DNA of 64,000 nt from the NCBI GenBank assembly GCA_006538405.1, contig BJKQ01000003.1, positions 1,426,001-1,490,000 of the forward strand. Reading direction: 5' to 3'. The position numbers were made by a program, and so were the translations under genes. Positions 32,992 through 43,436 of this stretch are shown piece by piece; the stretch's first letter is position 1, and each line of letters opens with the position of its first letter. Source of the stretch: Hansfordia pulvinata. Lineage: Eukaryota > Ascomycota > Sordariomycetes > Xylariales. The notes beneath the pieces were generated by a model. The model saw only the letters and a program-made list of their open reading frames with translations, searched no databases and was not told the DNA's origin.

Positions 32992-34166
32992 AGCGTCGAT
33001 TGTTGGGATTGTACACTAAGCTGATGTGCCCTGGTATAGAGGGCGTTCATGGTGAGAGGGAAGGGGATGGGCCTTTTCGCGTCGGCAACGGCGTGTCCTG
33101 AAGCGCGGGGGATATTGGGAGCGTCGGATGTCAAAGGATTATGGGTATTCTCAGGGTTTTGCGCCAGTGTGGGTTCTCTTATGTCTGCTTCCGTCAAACA
33201 ATGGTTGATTAAGCATTCTCTTTCGAAGATTAAGGGATCACTGTGTCAGTCAGCAGAAGGTGGTCCAGAAGCGTGATGGGCAGTTGCTCGATGATTCGGA
33301 AATATCACAGGCGTACACGGCGTTCATCACACAATGTAGAGGCGAAGCAGATGAGTGTGTTGCAACCTTCATCCAAGCTACAGGTCCCCCCGTACACAGC
33401 CGAAAGTTCAATGTCGGCCGTTCAAGTTATACGGTACGATACTCAAGTTCCTGAAGGTCATTGGATGCGTCTGGGACCGTGCCCTGCAGGCTTGGGTGAA
33501 GTCGGGCTGGTCTGCGGTGCTTTAACAGGTACATGGTCTGTCGGGCGAGATACCTGACGCGGCGTGGATGCTACATGAGGTTGCTTCAGGGTTGTGCATT
33601 GCGGCTCTCGGTACCTTACCTAGCATCCATGTGTATGTACCTGGGGGCAGTGAGGTCATGGCTAGGGCGTTCGGGTAGGGCGCTTCGGGTAACGCCCCAG
33701 CGTTGAGGTACAGCGACCGCCACAACCAGGCCAGACTTTTTGACCCCTCCCCCGCCATCAATCTTCACAGCCCACTCGCTGCCGCGTAACATCACGTCTT
33801 TTTCCGTCCCGTAATTTTTCTTACATGGTGATTTTGGACATACTTCGCGATTCACTGCTCGCGATTTCGGATACGGAAAATTTTCAACTGACAAGGTACG
33901 TTTGAATCATGAATCATTCTATCAAACCAGGGTGTCGGCCAGAGGCAAGCTTTGTTCATTGCTCCACGTCACTGTCTTCAAGCAAAGGGAACACCAATCC
34001 GCCCTCAAGCAGGAACAGAGCAAGCACTTAAGCACGTACACTTGTAGTCTTCTCAGACACTGAGCACGAATGGCAGAAGGGCACAAGGGCTGGCGGTGCG
34101 CGGGAGAAGAAGGCAGCCGAGATAGCCATCGCTAAAACTCAAGTAGAAGAACTCGCACGAGAAACC
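32992..34166. other. 1.2-kb gap IEC3 / SFM1
   Basis: Holds the 3' region of IEC3 and the promoter of SFM1. No coding signal, no tandem repeat and no TACGAGTA-family octamer was found. Confidence 0.5.
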
Positions 34167-35335
34167 ATGGCAAGCGCTGCGCCCGCCGCCAAAACGTACA
34201 TTGTCGAGCACCTGGACCCGGAGCTGGGCCCGTGGAGCGAGCTCGAGTACATTTGCATTGCCCGCGAGACGGACGCTGTCAACAAGAAGAAGAAGCAGGA
34301 GGAGCAGGCCGGGGCCGGGGCCGAGGCCGGCGACAACGTCTTCTGCCTGTCCTCGCTGCCGCCGGCCTTCCGCGTGCCGCCGGCTCTCGCCGCGGTCCCG
34401 GCCTTCCGCGCCGAGTCGCGCGGCGTCGAGGACATGTACGGCGAGCCCGCCGCTCGCGGCCGCGTCTGCCTGCTCGACCCGCAGGCCGCTCGCGACCTTG
34501 GCCCGGACGACGGCGACAACTTTGACGTGTTTCTCTTCGGAGGCATCCTCGGTGAGTTCTGAAGCCCGTGTCTCCCTCTCTTGGGTTTTTATTTGGAAAG
34601 CAGAGACTTGGACTGACGGGCTGCTTTTAAAGGCGACGATCCTCCTCGGGGTAGGTAAACGAGTGGTGGTCAAGGCTACCGAGATGATCCTATCCCCACG
34701 CTCGCTCTGTGAGGCTACGCACAGTTCGCGAGGCGCTTGGCAAGCTTGCGACGTCAGGCTGACGTCCCGATTAGATCGCACCTCGGAGCTGCGCAAGAAG
34801 GGTTTCGAAGGCCGCCGCCTCGGCCCGGTTCAGATGACCACCGACACTGCCGTGCGGGTGACACGCATGGTTGTGGAAGAGAAGTGTATGTGGAGAGCCT
34901 GTCTCTTGGTGCTGGATCCCCTCGGCCCCTTGATTCCTCATCGCAGGCCCTCTTTGCCCTTTGATATGGCCTAGAGAGTCTTGGACCCTGCCTACTGCTT
35001 CTGCCCTCACACCGGTTCCTGACCTGAAATACTCCCCGCAGACACGCTCGAGACTGTCCCATACCTCGACCACCCCGAGCTCAAGTTCGGCGAGCACGAG
35101 AGCACACAGATGCCCTTCCGTTACGTCAAGGGTCCCGATGGCAAGCCCGCCATGCCGGAGGTGAGTCAATCATTCTCTTCACTCCTTGGCGAGCATTGGC
35201 ACGTCTGTGCCTCTGCATGTTCTCGATTGAGTTCCAGCCTGAAGCTTTGGACATCATTAACGAACCCTGTGCTTTCAGGGCATGGTGGATCTGATCAAGC
35301 ACGACGCCGACAAGGGCATCGATGATATGCTCTGA
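34167..35335 (+). CDS. SFM1: SPOUT-type protein arginine methyltransferase Sfm1, five exons with a micro-exon
   Basis: Yeast Sfm1 (YOR021C) methylates one arginine of ribosomal protein uS3. Coding exons are 34167-34551, 34633-34650, 34775-34885, 35042-35160 and 35279-35335 (690 nt, 229 residues; yeast 213). All introns are GT-AG (GTGAGT, GTAGGT, GTATGT, GTGAGT) and the joined frame is clean. The N-terminus is YIVEHLDPELGPWSELEY; then FLFGGILG, joined to GDDPPRDRTSELR by the 18-nt exon 2, the family's cofactor-site loop. GFEGRRLGPVQMTTDTAVRVTRMVV follows, then the C-terminal HPELKFGEHESTQMPFRYV block, which ends in MVDLIKHDADKG. A Lys/Glu/Ala-rich loop (about 38-55) is longer than in yeast. 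A15 lies in the 3' region at 35415-35429. Confidence 0.95.
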
Positions 35336-36327
35336 GATGGTGAAGTGGGAGGACAGGCATATTAGCATTTGCGCAAGGTCCCTGACTTGGGCTCCTATCT
35401 GCCGCACCCTATCTAAAAAAAAAAAAAAAGAAAGATCGTCTCAAGAACCCTTAAAAACTCTCCATTCAAAGAAAGTTATCCTTCATTTCCCGAGCCGCGC
35501 GACGGCAGCTACCGCGGTCCGCCATGGTGCCATCTCCTCCCGCGGCATGACTCGCCTGTATATTTGATCTCAGTACTTGGAACCGCCGCATCCGGCGGCC
35601 TTGGTAATCCCCAGGGCGACGGCCCAAATGGCGCAAGCCCTGCGCGACCGCGGATAGCCGGGCAGGTCCTGCACGGGCTGCCGACTTGTGCCATTCGGAA
35701 CCCCGAGAAAGCCTGGGTGGCGAGGTTCTGCCTGAGGGTTGCGGGCACCCTGGGAGACGGCGAGAGTGGTCCCCGGCGGGGTCTTGGCTTTAGAGTAGAC
35801 GGCCAGCCCTCTCCCACTTCGCGTCCAGCCCAAACGGACTACAGTGAAGCCATTCCATTCTGCAGCTACCGTATTCTCTGACACTTCAATGAGCAACTCA
35901 CGGGCGTTGTGGGAATAAAACTCCTGGTCTGTTTCCAAAAGGCATCTGCTCTCCCCGGCACCCGTCTCCCAACAGGGGGTTGGGGGCGACTGAGAAAATC
36001 CCACAGCACAAGGCGTGTATACACCAGTCGCCGAAGCCCCTTTGCCTCTTCGGCGACCTGCGCCGATGAAGGGGCGACCTTTGATAGGTGACTTGTGCGG
36101 GCAGTCGAGCAGGTCTTCTGCGCATGGTAGCCCCATCTGCTTTTTTGTGTGTGTGCATATAAGTCCACGGCGGCCCTGCAAGTCTCATTCGCAACTATTC
36201 GCAGTCTATAGATCATCAATACATCATCGATAGAGCCTGTTCCCTGGAAGCCTCCCGGGTTCCATCTTCTCTTCTCTCCCCTTTCTTATTCCTCTTGATA
36301 ACAAAAAAAAACACGCAAACACTCAGC
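35336..36327. other. Gap SFM1 / small secreted protein gene
   Basis: No coding signal. It contains A15 at 35415-35429 and ends with a T/C-rich leader before the small secreted protein gene. Confidence 0.5.
36156..36163 (+). promoter_or_regulatory. TATA-like element CATATAAG
   Basis: Lies 172 bases before the start codon at 36328, after a TG-rich stretch. A start site about 30 bases downstream would give a leader of about 140 bases. Supports transcription of the small secreted protein gene. Confidence 0.4.
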
Positions 36328-36675
36328 ATGCTCTTTTCGGCTCTCCTCCTCCCCCTGGCCGCCGTGCTGGCCGCCGCGGCCGACGAGGCGACGATCAAGG
36401 TGACGCCCCGATCCGGCACCGGGGTCGGAGGTGAGGTGAAGGTCCGGAAGGACCGCAGGGTGTTCATCAAAGAAGGCACCTTCGGCGAGTACTCGCCGTC
36501 CAACGGCGACGAGATCGAGGTCTCGGGGATAGACGACGGCTATGGGGTGTTCTTCACCTCTCGGGTCCACAAAGTGGGATGGGTGGAGTATTTCGACAGC
36601 AAACAATCCGTATCAGAATGGGCGGACGACTCCGACTACCGTGCAATCTACTACGAGCGCATTCGAGAATCATGA
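36328..36675 (+). CDS. Small secreted protein, cysteine-free, unknown function
   Basis: A 115-residue single-exon frame. Residues 1-18 (MLFSALLLPLAAVLAAAA) are a textbook signal peptide, with likely cleavage after an Ala-x-Ala near residue 18. The mature part is about 97 residues, rich in charged and aromatic residues, and alternates strand-like segments (TIKVTPRSG, GEVKVRK, RRVFIKEG, DEIEVSG, YGVFFTSRVHKVGWVEYF), so it is likely a small beta-rich fold. It has no cysteine at all, unlike most apoplastic effectors. The start has a good context (TCAGCATGC) and a TATA-like element upstream. I do not recognise a family; secreted effector, cell-wall protein or lineage-specific protein all remain possible. 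Confidence 0.75.
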   Translation: MLFSALLLPLAAVLAAAADEATIKVTPRSGTGVGGEVKVRKDRRVFIKEGTFGEYSPSNGDEIEVSGIDDGYGVFFTSRVHKVGWVEYFDSKQSVSEWADDSDYRAIYYERIRES

Positions 36676-37598
36676 GAGTAACCATATCATCAGGTACATG
36701 CCCAGGGACGCGCGATGGGGTTCTCTTTCGTTCAGTCCGTCGTCTTTGGGATGCGAGGAGCAGCGGGGTTGGGTCCTGACTTGACAGTATCTAGTTGTTG
36801 TCTACTCAAGGAACCTCAAATGCCTGTATTTTCACACACGGATCTTGCTCCTGGAAATCCGAAGATGCGGATCGTAGCTCGTCGCCCAGTTGTGGCAAAC
36901 CTCGGGGTTTCATAGCAGGCGGTCAACACCATCGAGACCCAAGGGTAACAAGTCGTGCCGTGGTGAGCCCCGGTGTCGAGAATGCTTGAATGGGCGGCCG
37001 TTAATGACAGCGACAATGCGGAGACTCCCTCCGTGTCGCCGAGTCAACGAGTTTTTCTCCTTGAAACATACATATGCCGTCTCCTGTCGACGAGTGTGGG
37101 CCAAGAGACGAATTCCCGCTGTTTGAGTCCGCGACATAGGTCGGTGATACATGTACGACGTGACGGGCAGGCACCGCGAAGGTTGGCAGCTTCAGAGATG
37201 GGAGCCAACCCAGTCGGCATATCCTGCCCCAATCGGCATCGCCAACTTTACATCCCGCCTCCAGTGGGGTAAGCCACTCGGGTTCTGTGCTCCAGAGCCG
37301 GAGGACGATCGAGCGGGAGCCCGTGGCTGCGATTCCAGCACGGCGGTAAGGCACACCTCTTTGACGTCGGCGCCTTTCCTTTCCCAACCCGCCCTCGAAG
37401 ACTGAGAGTAAACCCCATAGGTCCATTCACGTCACGCAGTTCTCACAATGACCCCATACCTACGCTTACTCCGCATTTAGGGGGGTTCTCCGCAAGACAA
37501 TCCCAGCTCTGGGGAACGCATCGGTGCGAGTCTGCCGCCTGTTCGGCCCGCCCGCTCGCACGCCCGCACGTGGGATGTGGGATGTGGTGCGCATCCGG

Positions 37599-37601
<3 letters not shown>

Positions 37602-37652
<51 letters not shown>
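37602..37652. repeat. TG dinucleotide microsatellite (about 25 units)
   Basis: A pure TG run of about 51 bases in gene-free DNA, the longest dinucleotide repeat of the window. Confidence 0.95.
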
Positions 37653-37656
<4 letters not shown>

Positions 37657-38280
37657 ATTGCACTGGGATCTATGGTGCCCTGACTCGAACGACACACGCA
37701 ATCTGGTCGTCCAGAGTCGACATCCTGTACAAAATGCCTCACAGCGCCCGTTGGATGGCCAAGTAAGCAAGGAACCAGGACCCTGGCACCTGCTCCCGAA
37801 TATTCGCACACTGGGAGACGTCGCAAGGTTGGCCACGAGGGACAGGGCAGGGTCTGAGATTAGAAGTCAGGCAGTACGAGTCCTCGTCAGTAGAAGAGTC
37901 CCCGCCCCCCTTCCGCACGGCCAAAACTCCCGCCTGGCAGGCATCCAACAAGGCACCGGTGGCGCTCGTCGAAACCGCAGGTCATGAGATATGCCAGGCC
38001 CAGTACTGTACTCGCACCGGCGAGATCGAGCCGTCGGCCTCGGCGAGTCCCTGATCGCAAGGCGACTGGTGCGATATGCCAAGGGTCGTTTTCCGTTTCG
38101 AGGTATTGTTCTATTTCGGCGTCACCTGTTCGGGGTGACAACGTGGCCGGCTTCGTTGGAGAGGGGGCGCCGCGAAAACATCACGGGGTCTTGCGACAAA
38201 AGCCCGCCGCGGAGGGGTTCTTACCATGTCAGATGGCGGCAAGTGAGGTACCTGAGAATGTCTCCAGGTCTAGGGTCTGG

Positions 38281-38306
38281 CCTCGCCTCGCCTCGCCTCG
38301 CCTCGC
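38281..38306. repeat. CGCCT pentanucleotide run
   Basis: About five perfect tandem units of CCTCG/CGCCT in gene-free DNA. Confidence 0.9.
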
Positions 38307-38541
38307 TCGGGGATTGGTGCACTGGCGCGTCTCGTGATGGTTGGCAAGTTTTCTTACACCCTTCTCTTTCTCCAATTGTTACTACCGCCACGTAAGAGCC
38401 GGGGTGGGTTGAGCAGGCAGAGTGAAATGGCTGCGAGAGACGGGCGCAGCGAAAGAGAAGAGATGCGACGACACCACTACCACCGCCGCCGCCGCCGCCG
38501 CCGCCACCGCTGGGGATCACGACGGCCGGGTGACCTGGTCC

Positions 38542-38555
38542 TACGAGTACTCGTA
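38542..38555. repeat. Full 14-bp palindrome TACGAGTACTCGTA
   Basis: A perfect palindrome, and one of two complete copies of the window-wide TACGAGTA word family; it is followed directly by another CTCGT step. The other complete copy is at 52749-52762. Confidence 0.85.
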
Positions 38556-39905
38556 CTCGTCCCTATTCGTACCCCACCCGGTGACGTAACCCCCGGCGTC
38601 GCCCAGCGCCGCCCGGCCTCAGACTCGAGACTCCCCGTGGCCCGTCCCGAATTGGAGAAAGCCCGTGCCACGAAAGAAGAAAGATAATAAGAGAGATATT
38701 GGCAGTAAAAAAAAAAGCACTGGGAGAGCAGGCCGCCGGGGGCGCCCCCGCTTCGGCTGCAACCCGAGTCCCGCTTCCAGACGAGTCCATTTGCCTTTTG
38801 CCAGCCTTGATTGGGAATTGTCACGCTGTTCTCTTCCTCTCTCTCTTTTTTTTTTTCTTTCTTTGTTTCTTCTTCGGGTCGGGGGTTTTCAGCTGATGGA
38901 GAGATGGGCCGCGGCCGCAGGGAGGCAATTCCCACGCACACCTGATTCGGCAGCCATCACGTCACTTCACATTCACGTCACCGGCCGCGACTGCTGAAAC
39001 CGCTCTCCAACAATCCATCACCCAAACGGGGATACCTACAGGACCTCCCTATGTACATACCAAGATGCATTGATGCATACACTTAGGAATGAATGCTCGC
39101 ACACGCGGGCCTCTCAAGGACCCCTTTTCCTAGGTAGGTGGTATGTAGGTATTCTTGGTCTAGAGATCCACGATATCGATCTCAGGCCCAGTCGGTCAGG
39201 GTCAGGGTGCAGCCCACGCGCGAGGGATCCTGGCTCGCACTATTTGCTAGCTGGGCTCGTGCGACTCTGAACGAGTACTTGGACGCGTGTAGGCCATGGC
39301 ATGGGCCATAGCTGAGGAGGGGCGTTGGGCTTCTGATGAGTACGAGTAGCAGTGGCAGTACGTAAGTATCGTAGTCCGTTAGGTACCGGTCGTAGCTGAG
39401 CAACATGGATGGAACTCACTCCGACGAGTCAGTCGAGGCCAAAGGGTCCCCGGCTGGACAAGAACAACAATGCGAGTAATGGCACTCGTAACAACAACAA
39501 CAACAACAACAATGGCAACAGAACAATGCTCGCGAACCCGGGCTAATGGTTGCTTTTTGCAGGTACGCGTACTCGCTCTCTCATCAATCCCCTGCAAGGA
39601 AGCCAGCCAGTCATCAGACCCGAGGGCGGTGACGGCGACGGCGACGGGCGCCAACGAGGACGTCAAACGAAGCCGCGGCGGTCGCTAATCAGAGGCGGGC
39701 ACGGGAGCATTGATGAGATGACGGGACTGGTAATCATTCTTAGCGACAGGCTGGCAAGCCGGGCCGCCGGGGCACAGGGCTGCGCGCTGCTGGGTGGTGA
39801 GACGCCGGTAGCGTCATACGGACCAGGGGGTTTCCTCTGCCTCGATCCTTCAGGTCAGATCAGGTCACGCCGCTTGCTGGTCGTTTGCCTGCCAGGGCGA
39901 CCCCC

Positions 39906-39923
39906 GGGGGGGGGGGGGGGGGG
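39906..39923. repeat. G18 homopolymer
   Basis: Eighteen G residues directly after five C residues, in gene-free DNA. Confidence 0.9.
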
Positions 39924-42359
39924 CGAGGAGGAGGGGTCGGACTGCTGCGCTGCTTGTGTCATCCAGTTCATGTTCATGCTCATGTTCAGTAGTCCTACAT
40001 GGGTGCTAAGTACGAGTAGCAAAGGCAGATAGATACTCATGACATCGCATGCAATACTTGCGAAACAGAGCGAGGAGGTCTGGCGGGCCAGCTTAGGTAG
40101 CTTGCGCTCCCGGGTGAGGCCACACGATCTTGCCGGCTTGTCATAGGTGACCGAGTCAAGGGGCACACGACACACGGGATCCCACGGCCCTCTCCTCTTG
40201 CAATCCGCCGCGGCCTAATCAACCTGGCACCCACCTCCCTGTTCCAGCAGCTCGAGTCTCGAGAGTCATCAGCAGCAGCACTTTACAGGACCCAACAAGT
40301 TCCAGCCCAACTTATAGTACCTACCTAGATACTCGTAACCTATTATTACTCCGTACCTAACTTAACCTATCAGGGGCCGAACCCCCCCCCGATGGGGCAC
40401 GTGGGCCCACGACTAACAACCACCACCTCGATCAGGCATTCTTCATAATCGGCCCGCCCGCCCGGATTGCGACCAGAGACTGACAATAATACAAACAAGG
40501 CTGTCTTTTTCTTGTTGTTCATTTTTGGGCCCAACGCCACCACCTACGAGTACTCATACCAGACGGGCCCTGCTCTCGTCACTCTCACGCTCACACGACC
40601 CTCGCTCAACCCTCGACGCTTGACTCTCGACTCTCGACCCCGGCCCCTGGGTAAATTTGAGAAAAGGGGAGGGGGAAAAAGAAAAGAAACGAGAAGAAAG
40701 AAAGAAAGCACCGGCAACGCCCGCCCACTGCCGACCAATCCAGACCCAGTTGCCACGCCGTCGCCGTCCAAGCCGCGATTGTGCTCCGCTGGCGCATTTG
40801 CTTCGCCTCGCGTTTGCCTCCGTCGCCTCCGCCACTCGAGTCCAATACCTGATGACCTATCTGGCAATCTACCGAACCTGCCCATCACCTACGAGTACAC
40901 AGTGTTTGCCTCGATAAGCCGGCAAGACCACGAGCACGAGCACGCGCCCAGTCACACAAACACACGCGCCAGCGCTGGACGTTGCCTTGCCCGTGTGCCG
41001 TCATTCACCCGTCCCACCCCTCCATCAACTTTCTCTCTCCTCTTCAACGACACGGAAAAGGACAACGAACTTTCGGCTCGTCCTCAATCTCGAACGCGCA
41101 AACCCTTATAGAATCAGAGACCCCGCCACCACCGACGGCGCCGCACGACTCATCCATCTGCCGCCCCCATCTGCCGCCCGCCACTACTCGTTCAAGTAAG
41201 GTCTTGTCAGGTCGCATGGTGCATACATACACGAAAGCAGTGCCATTGTTCTCACTTGCGCTCCCCAGTACGCGGTACCCGCAGCCACTGTAAGTCGAGA
41301 CGTCTCTTCCCAATCATCAGCGCACCCGGATCTGCCTGGGTTTTTCCCCCGATTGATTCACAGCAACGGTGTTCTCGGCCATTCCCATCGAAATGCATGA
41401 CAGTCGGTGTCCGAATCCCAGCTGAGACGGCACCATTCGATGCGGGATCTACGAGTACATGAGGCATCGACCCAATCGCAATCGCAACCTTGGTGCGTCG
41501 CATCATGCATGTCAAGTACATCAATGATGTACCTCACGATTGCGGGCATCCATGGAGCCATCGAATCGAAGTCGATTTGATGTATACATGCGTCTCGGCG
41601 TGGCAGGTCGAGTGGACCTACGCCGCCGTCTTGTCCCTGGCCAGCGCGGCCGTACTCGCTACTGTCGAGGTACGCACGCCCTCGCGGCCGGCCGGCGGGC
41701 GGTGCAGGTGATGCGCCAGGCCCTCACCAACCCTATCATGGATCACCACCATCACTGAACCAACAAGTCGACGTCCAAGACTGCACGCATTGGACCTCCG
41801 CGTCTTCTCCCGTAGTGCCTCCCGTCCTCACCAAGGGACTGCCATTCCAGCGCATGGTGGTACCTCCCTCCCTCTCTCCCCCCCTCGCTAGCTCGTGCCT
41901 ACATCCATGTACCTAATCCGTACATGCGATGCACCTTGCCCACGAAAGACGATAGCCGACAGGACCAGACGTTGATGCTCGCCCCGTCTGCCGCCCACGC
42001 ACAGGCACGCATCTTCCATCATCCCCCCCCACTCCGCTCCATCCCGACTCTCGCCCTGCCGCCGCGTCACCGAACCCGCCAGTGCGAGCATCGTACTCGC
42101 CCACTCCGCCATCGTCTGACGCCGCCCATCACCTCCCAAATGGGCTGGCTGGCATCCACCCCACCCCCTGTGCCTACCTGCAGTTGGTTGCGCTCCGTAT
42201 GCTGCTGCCGCTGCCGTCCCGTCGTCTCGCCCGCTGCCCTGCCCGGTTCTGACATGACCTGACCTGTTATATTCTCCCCAAGTCTTCGCCCTTCTGCTGG
42301 CTAACAACCTCTCCACCCCGGCACAGCCCACTCACTGCCTTGCCCCCGCCGCCTCCATC

Positions 42360-43436
42360 ATGAGTCTCGCCCCGGCCGCGTCCATACGCAGCGCAAAGGA
42401 GCCCACTTCTCACCCGGTCGAGACCGCCCTACCCACCGACTCGAACGTCGCTGCCTCGCAAACACCCGACGGCCTCGACCCCAGGTCCAGAAAGAAGGGC
42501 CTCCTCGGCCTCGCTCACAAATCCCCCTCCGCCGACGACAAGATGTCCGACTCGAGAATGCCGCCCACCTCGGAGCCCATGAACGTCCCCGGCTCCCAAG
42601 CCGCCCTCAGCCGTGCCACCACCGCCTCTCCCGTCCAGCTTGACACCCCCATGATGGCGCCCTCTTCGCCCAGTCGAGGTCTCTACGCCTCCTCGCCCGG
42701 CTTTGGCTCGCCCGCTACATCCCAGATCTTTGAGCGCGACGTCCAGGACAGCGCCGCCATCCCCAACTCGCCCGCCATCCCTTCCCACATCCAAACCGAG
42801 AACCACATCCCCCCGGTGCTCGACGCCTCGTCTGAGGCCATCACCGACGGCCACCTCAACCCCGACACGGTCGAGATTGTCACGCACAACTCCCACCAGC
42901 CCGCTGCCGCCAACGTCGCCACCTCTCCCCTGGCCGATACGGCCTCAGCCTCGGCCTCGTGGATCGACGACCTGTCCGCCATGGCCGACAAGGAAGAGTC
43001 TGCTTCCAACTACGGCTCCCTCGACTCGGCCGACGTCCGCCGCCTCAGCTTCATTTCGTTCGCCGACGTCGTCCAGTCCGAGCATGGACCCCCGCCGGGC
43101 GCCGCGGGCAGCCGCGACTCGATGCACCTTGCCGGTCTGACCTCGCTGTCCTCCATGGGCGTCAACCGTTCGCCTTCTCCAATTCGATCTCCCGTGTCGT
43201 CTCAGGGCCCCGAAACATCCCCACCCAACAGCAAGTCGGGCTCTGTCAAAGGACTGAGTATGTCTCCGGCAAGGAAGCCGCTCGCCAGCCCCATGTCGCT
43301 TGACCACAGCACCACCTCGGCCAGTGGCGACCTGAGCATTGAGACCATGTCCCAGGCTTTGAGACGTACGGGCAGTACCGATCTCGGTGCCAATCGGAGC
43401 GTGCCGATCAGCCCTATCGACGGTCCGTCTCGTTGA
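42360..43436 (+). CDS. Conserved fungal Ser/Pro-rich protein of unknown function
   Basis: A 358-residue single-exon frame with strong codon bias towards C/G at third positions, unlike the flanks. It is rich in Ser, Pro, Thr and Ala and largely disordered. Two blocks look constrained: about 120-200 (SQIFERDVQD, AIPSHIQTENHIPPVLDASSEAIT, VEIVTHNSHQPA) and about 218-242 (SADVRRLSFISFADVVQSEH). The second contains a basophilic kinase motif, RRLS. Many Ser-Pro pairs (SPSPIRSP, MSPARKP, ISPI) suggest proline-directed phosphorylation. No signal peptide, membrane segment or catalytic domain is seen. I believe such proteins occur across Sordariomycetes, but I know no function. Start at the first ATG after a C/T-rich leader. 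Confidence 0.85.
   Translation: MSLAPAASIRSAKEPTSHPVETALPTDSNVAASQTPDGLDPRSRKKGLLGLAHKSPSADDKMSDSRMPPTSEPMNVPGSQAALSRATTASPVQLDTPMMAPSSPSRGLYASSPGFGSPATSQIFERDVQDSAAIPNSPAIPSHIQTENHIPPVLDASSEAITDGHLNPDTVEIVTHNSHQPAAANVATSPLADTASASASWIDDLSAMADKEESASNYGSLDSADVRRLSFISFADVVQSEHGPPPGAAGSRDSMHLAGLTSLSSMGVNRSPSPIRSPVSSQGPETSPPNSKSGSVKGLSMSPARKPLASPMSLDHSTTSASGDLSIETMSQALRRTGSTDLGANRSVPISPIDGPSR

Larger units (their letters stand above)
36676..42359. other. 5.7-kb gene-free stretch
   Basis: No coding signal that I trust. It holds a TG microsatellite (37602-37652), a CGCCT pentamer run (38281-38306), a CCG run near 38485-38510, AAC repeats near 39488-39514, G18 at 39906-39923 and several TACGAGTA-family words, including the full 14-bp palindrome at 38542-38555. 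C/T-rich sequence from about 40900 and again before 42360 may be leader of the gene at 42360, possibly with leader introns. Confidence 0.55.

Noticed and set aside
37670..37760. ACTCGAACGACAC, possible minus-strand tRNA T-loop
   Set aside because: The flanking bases do not form a T-stem or acceptor stem.
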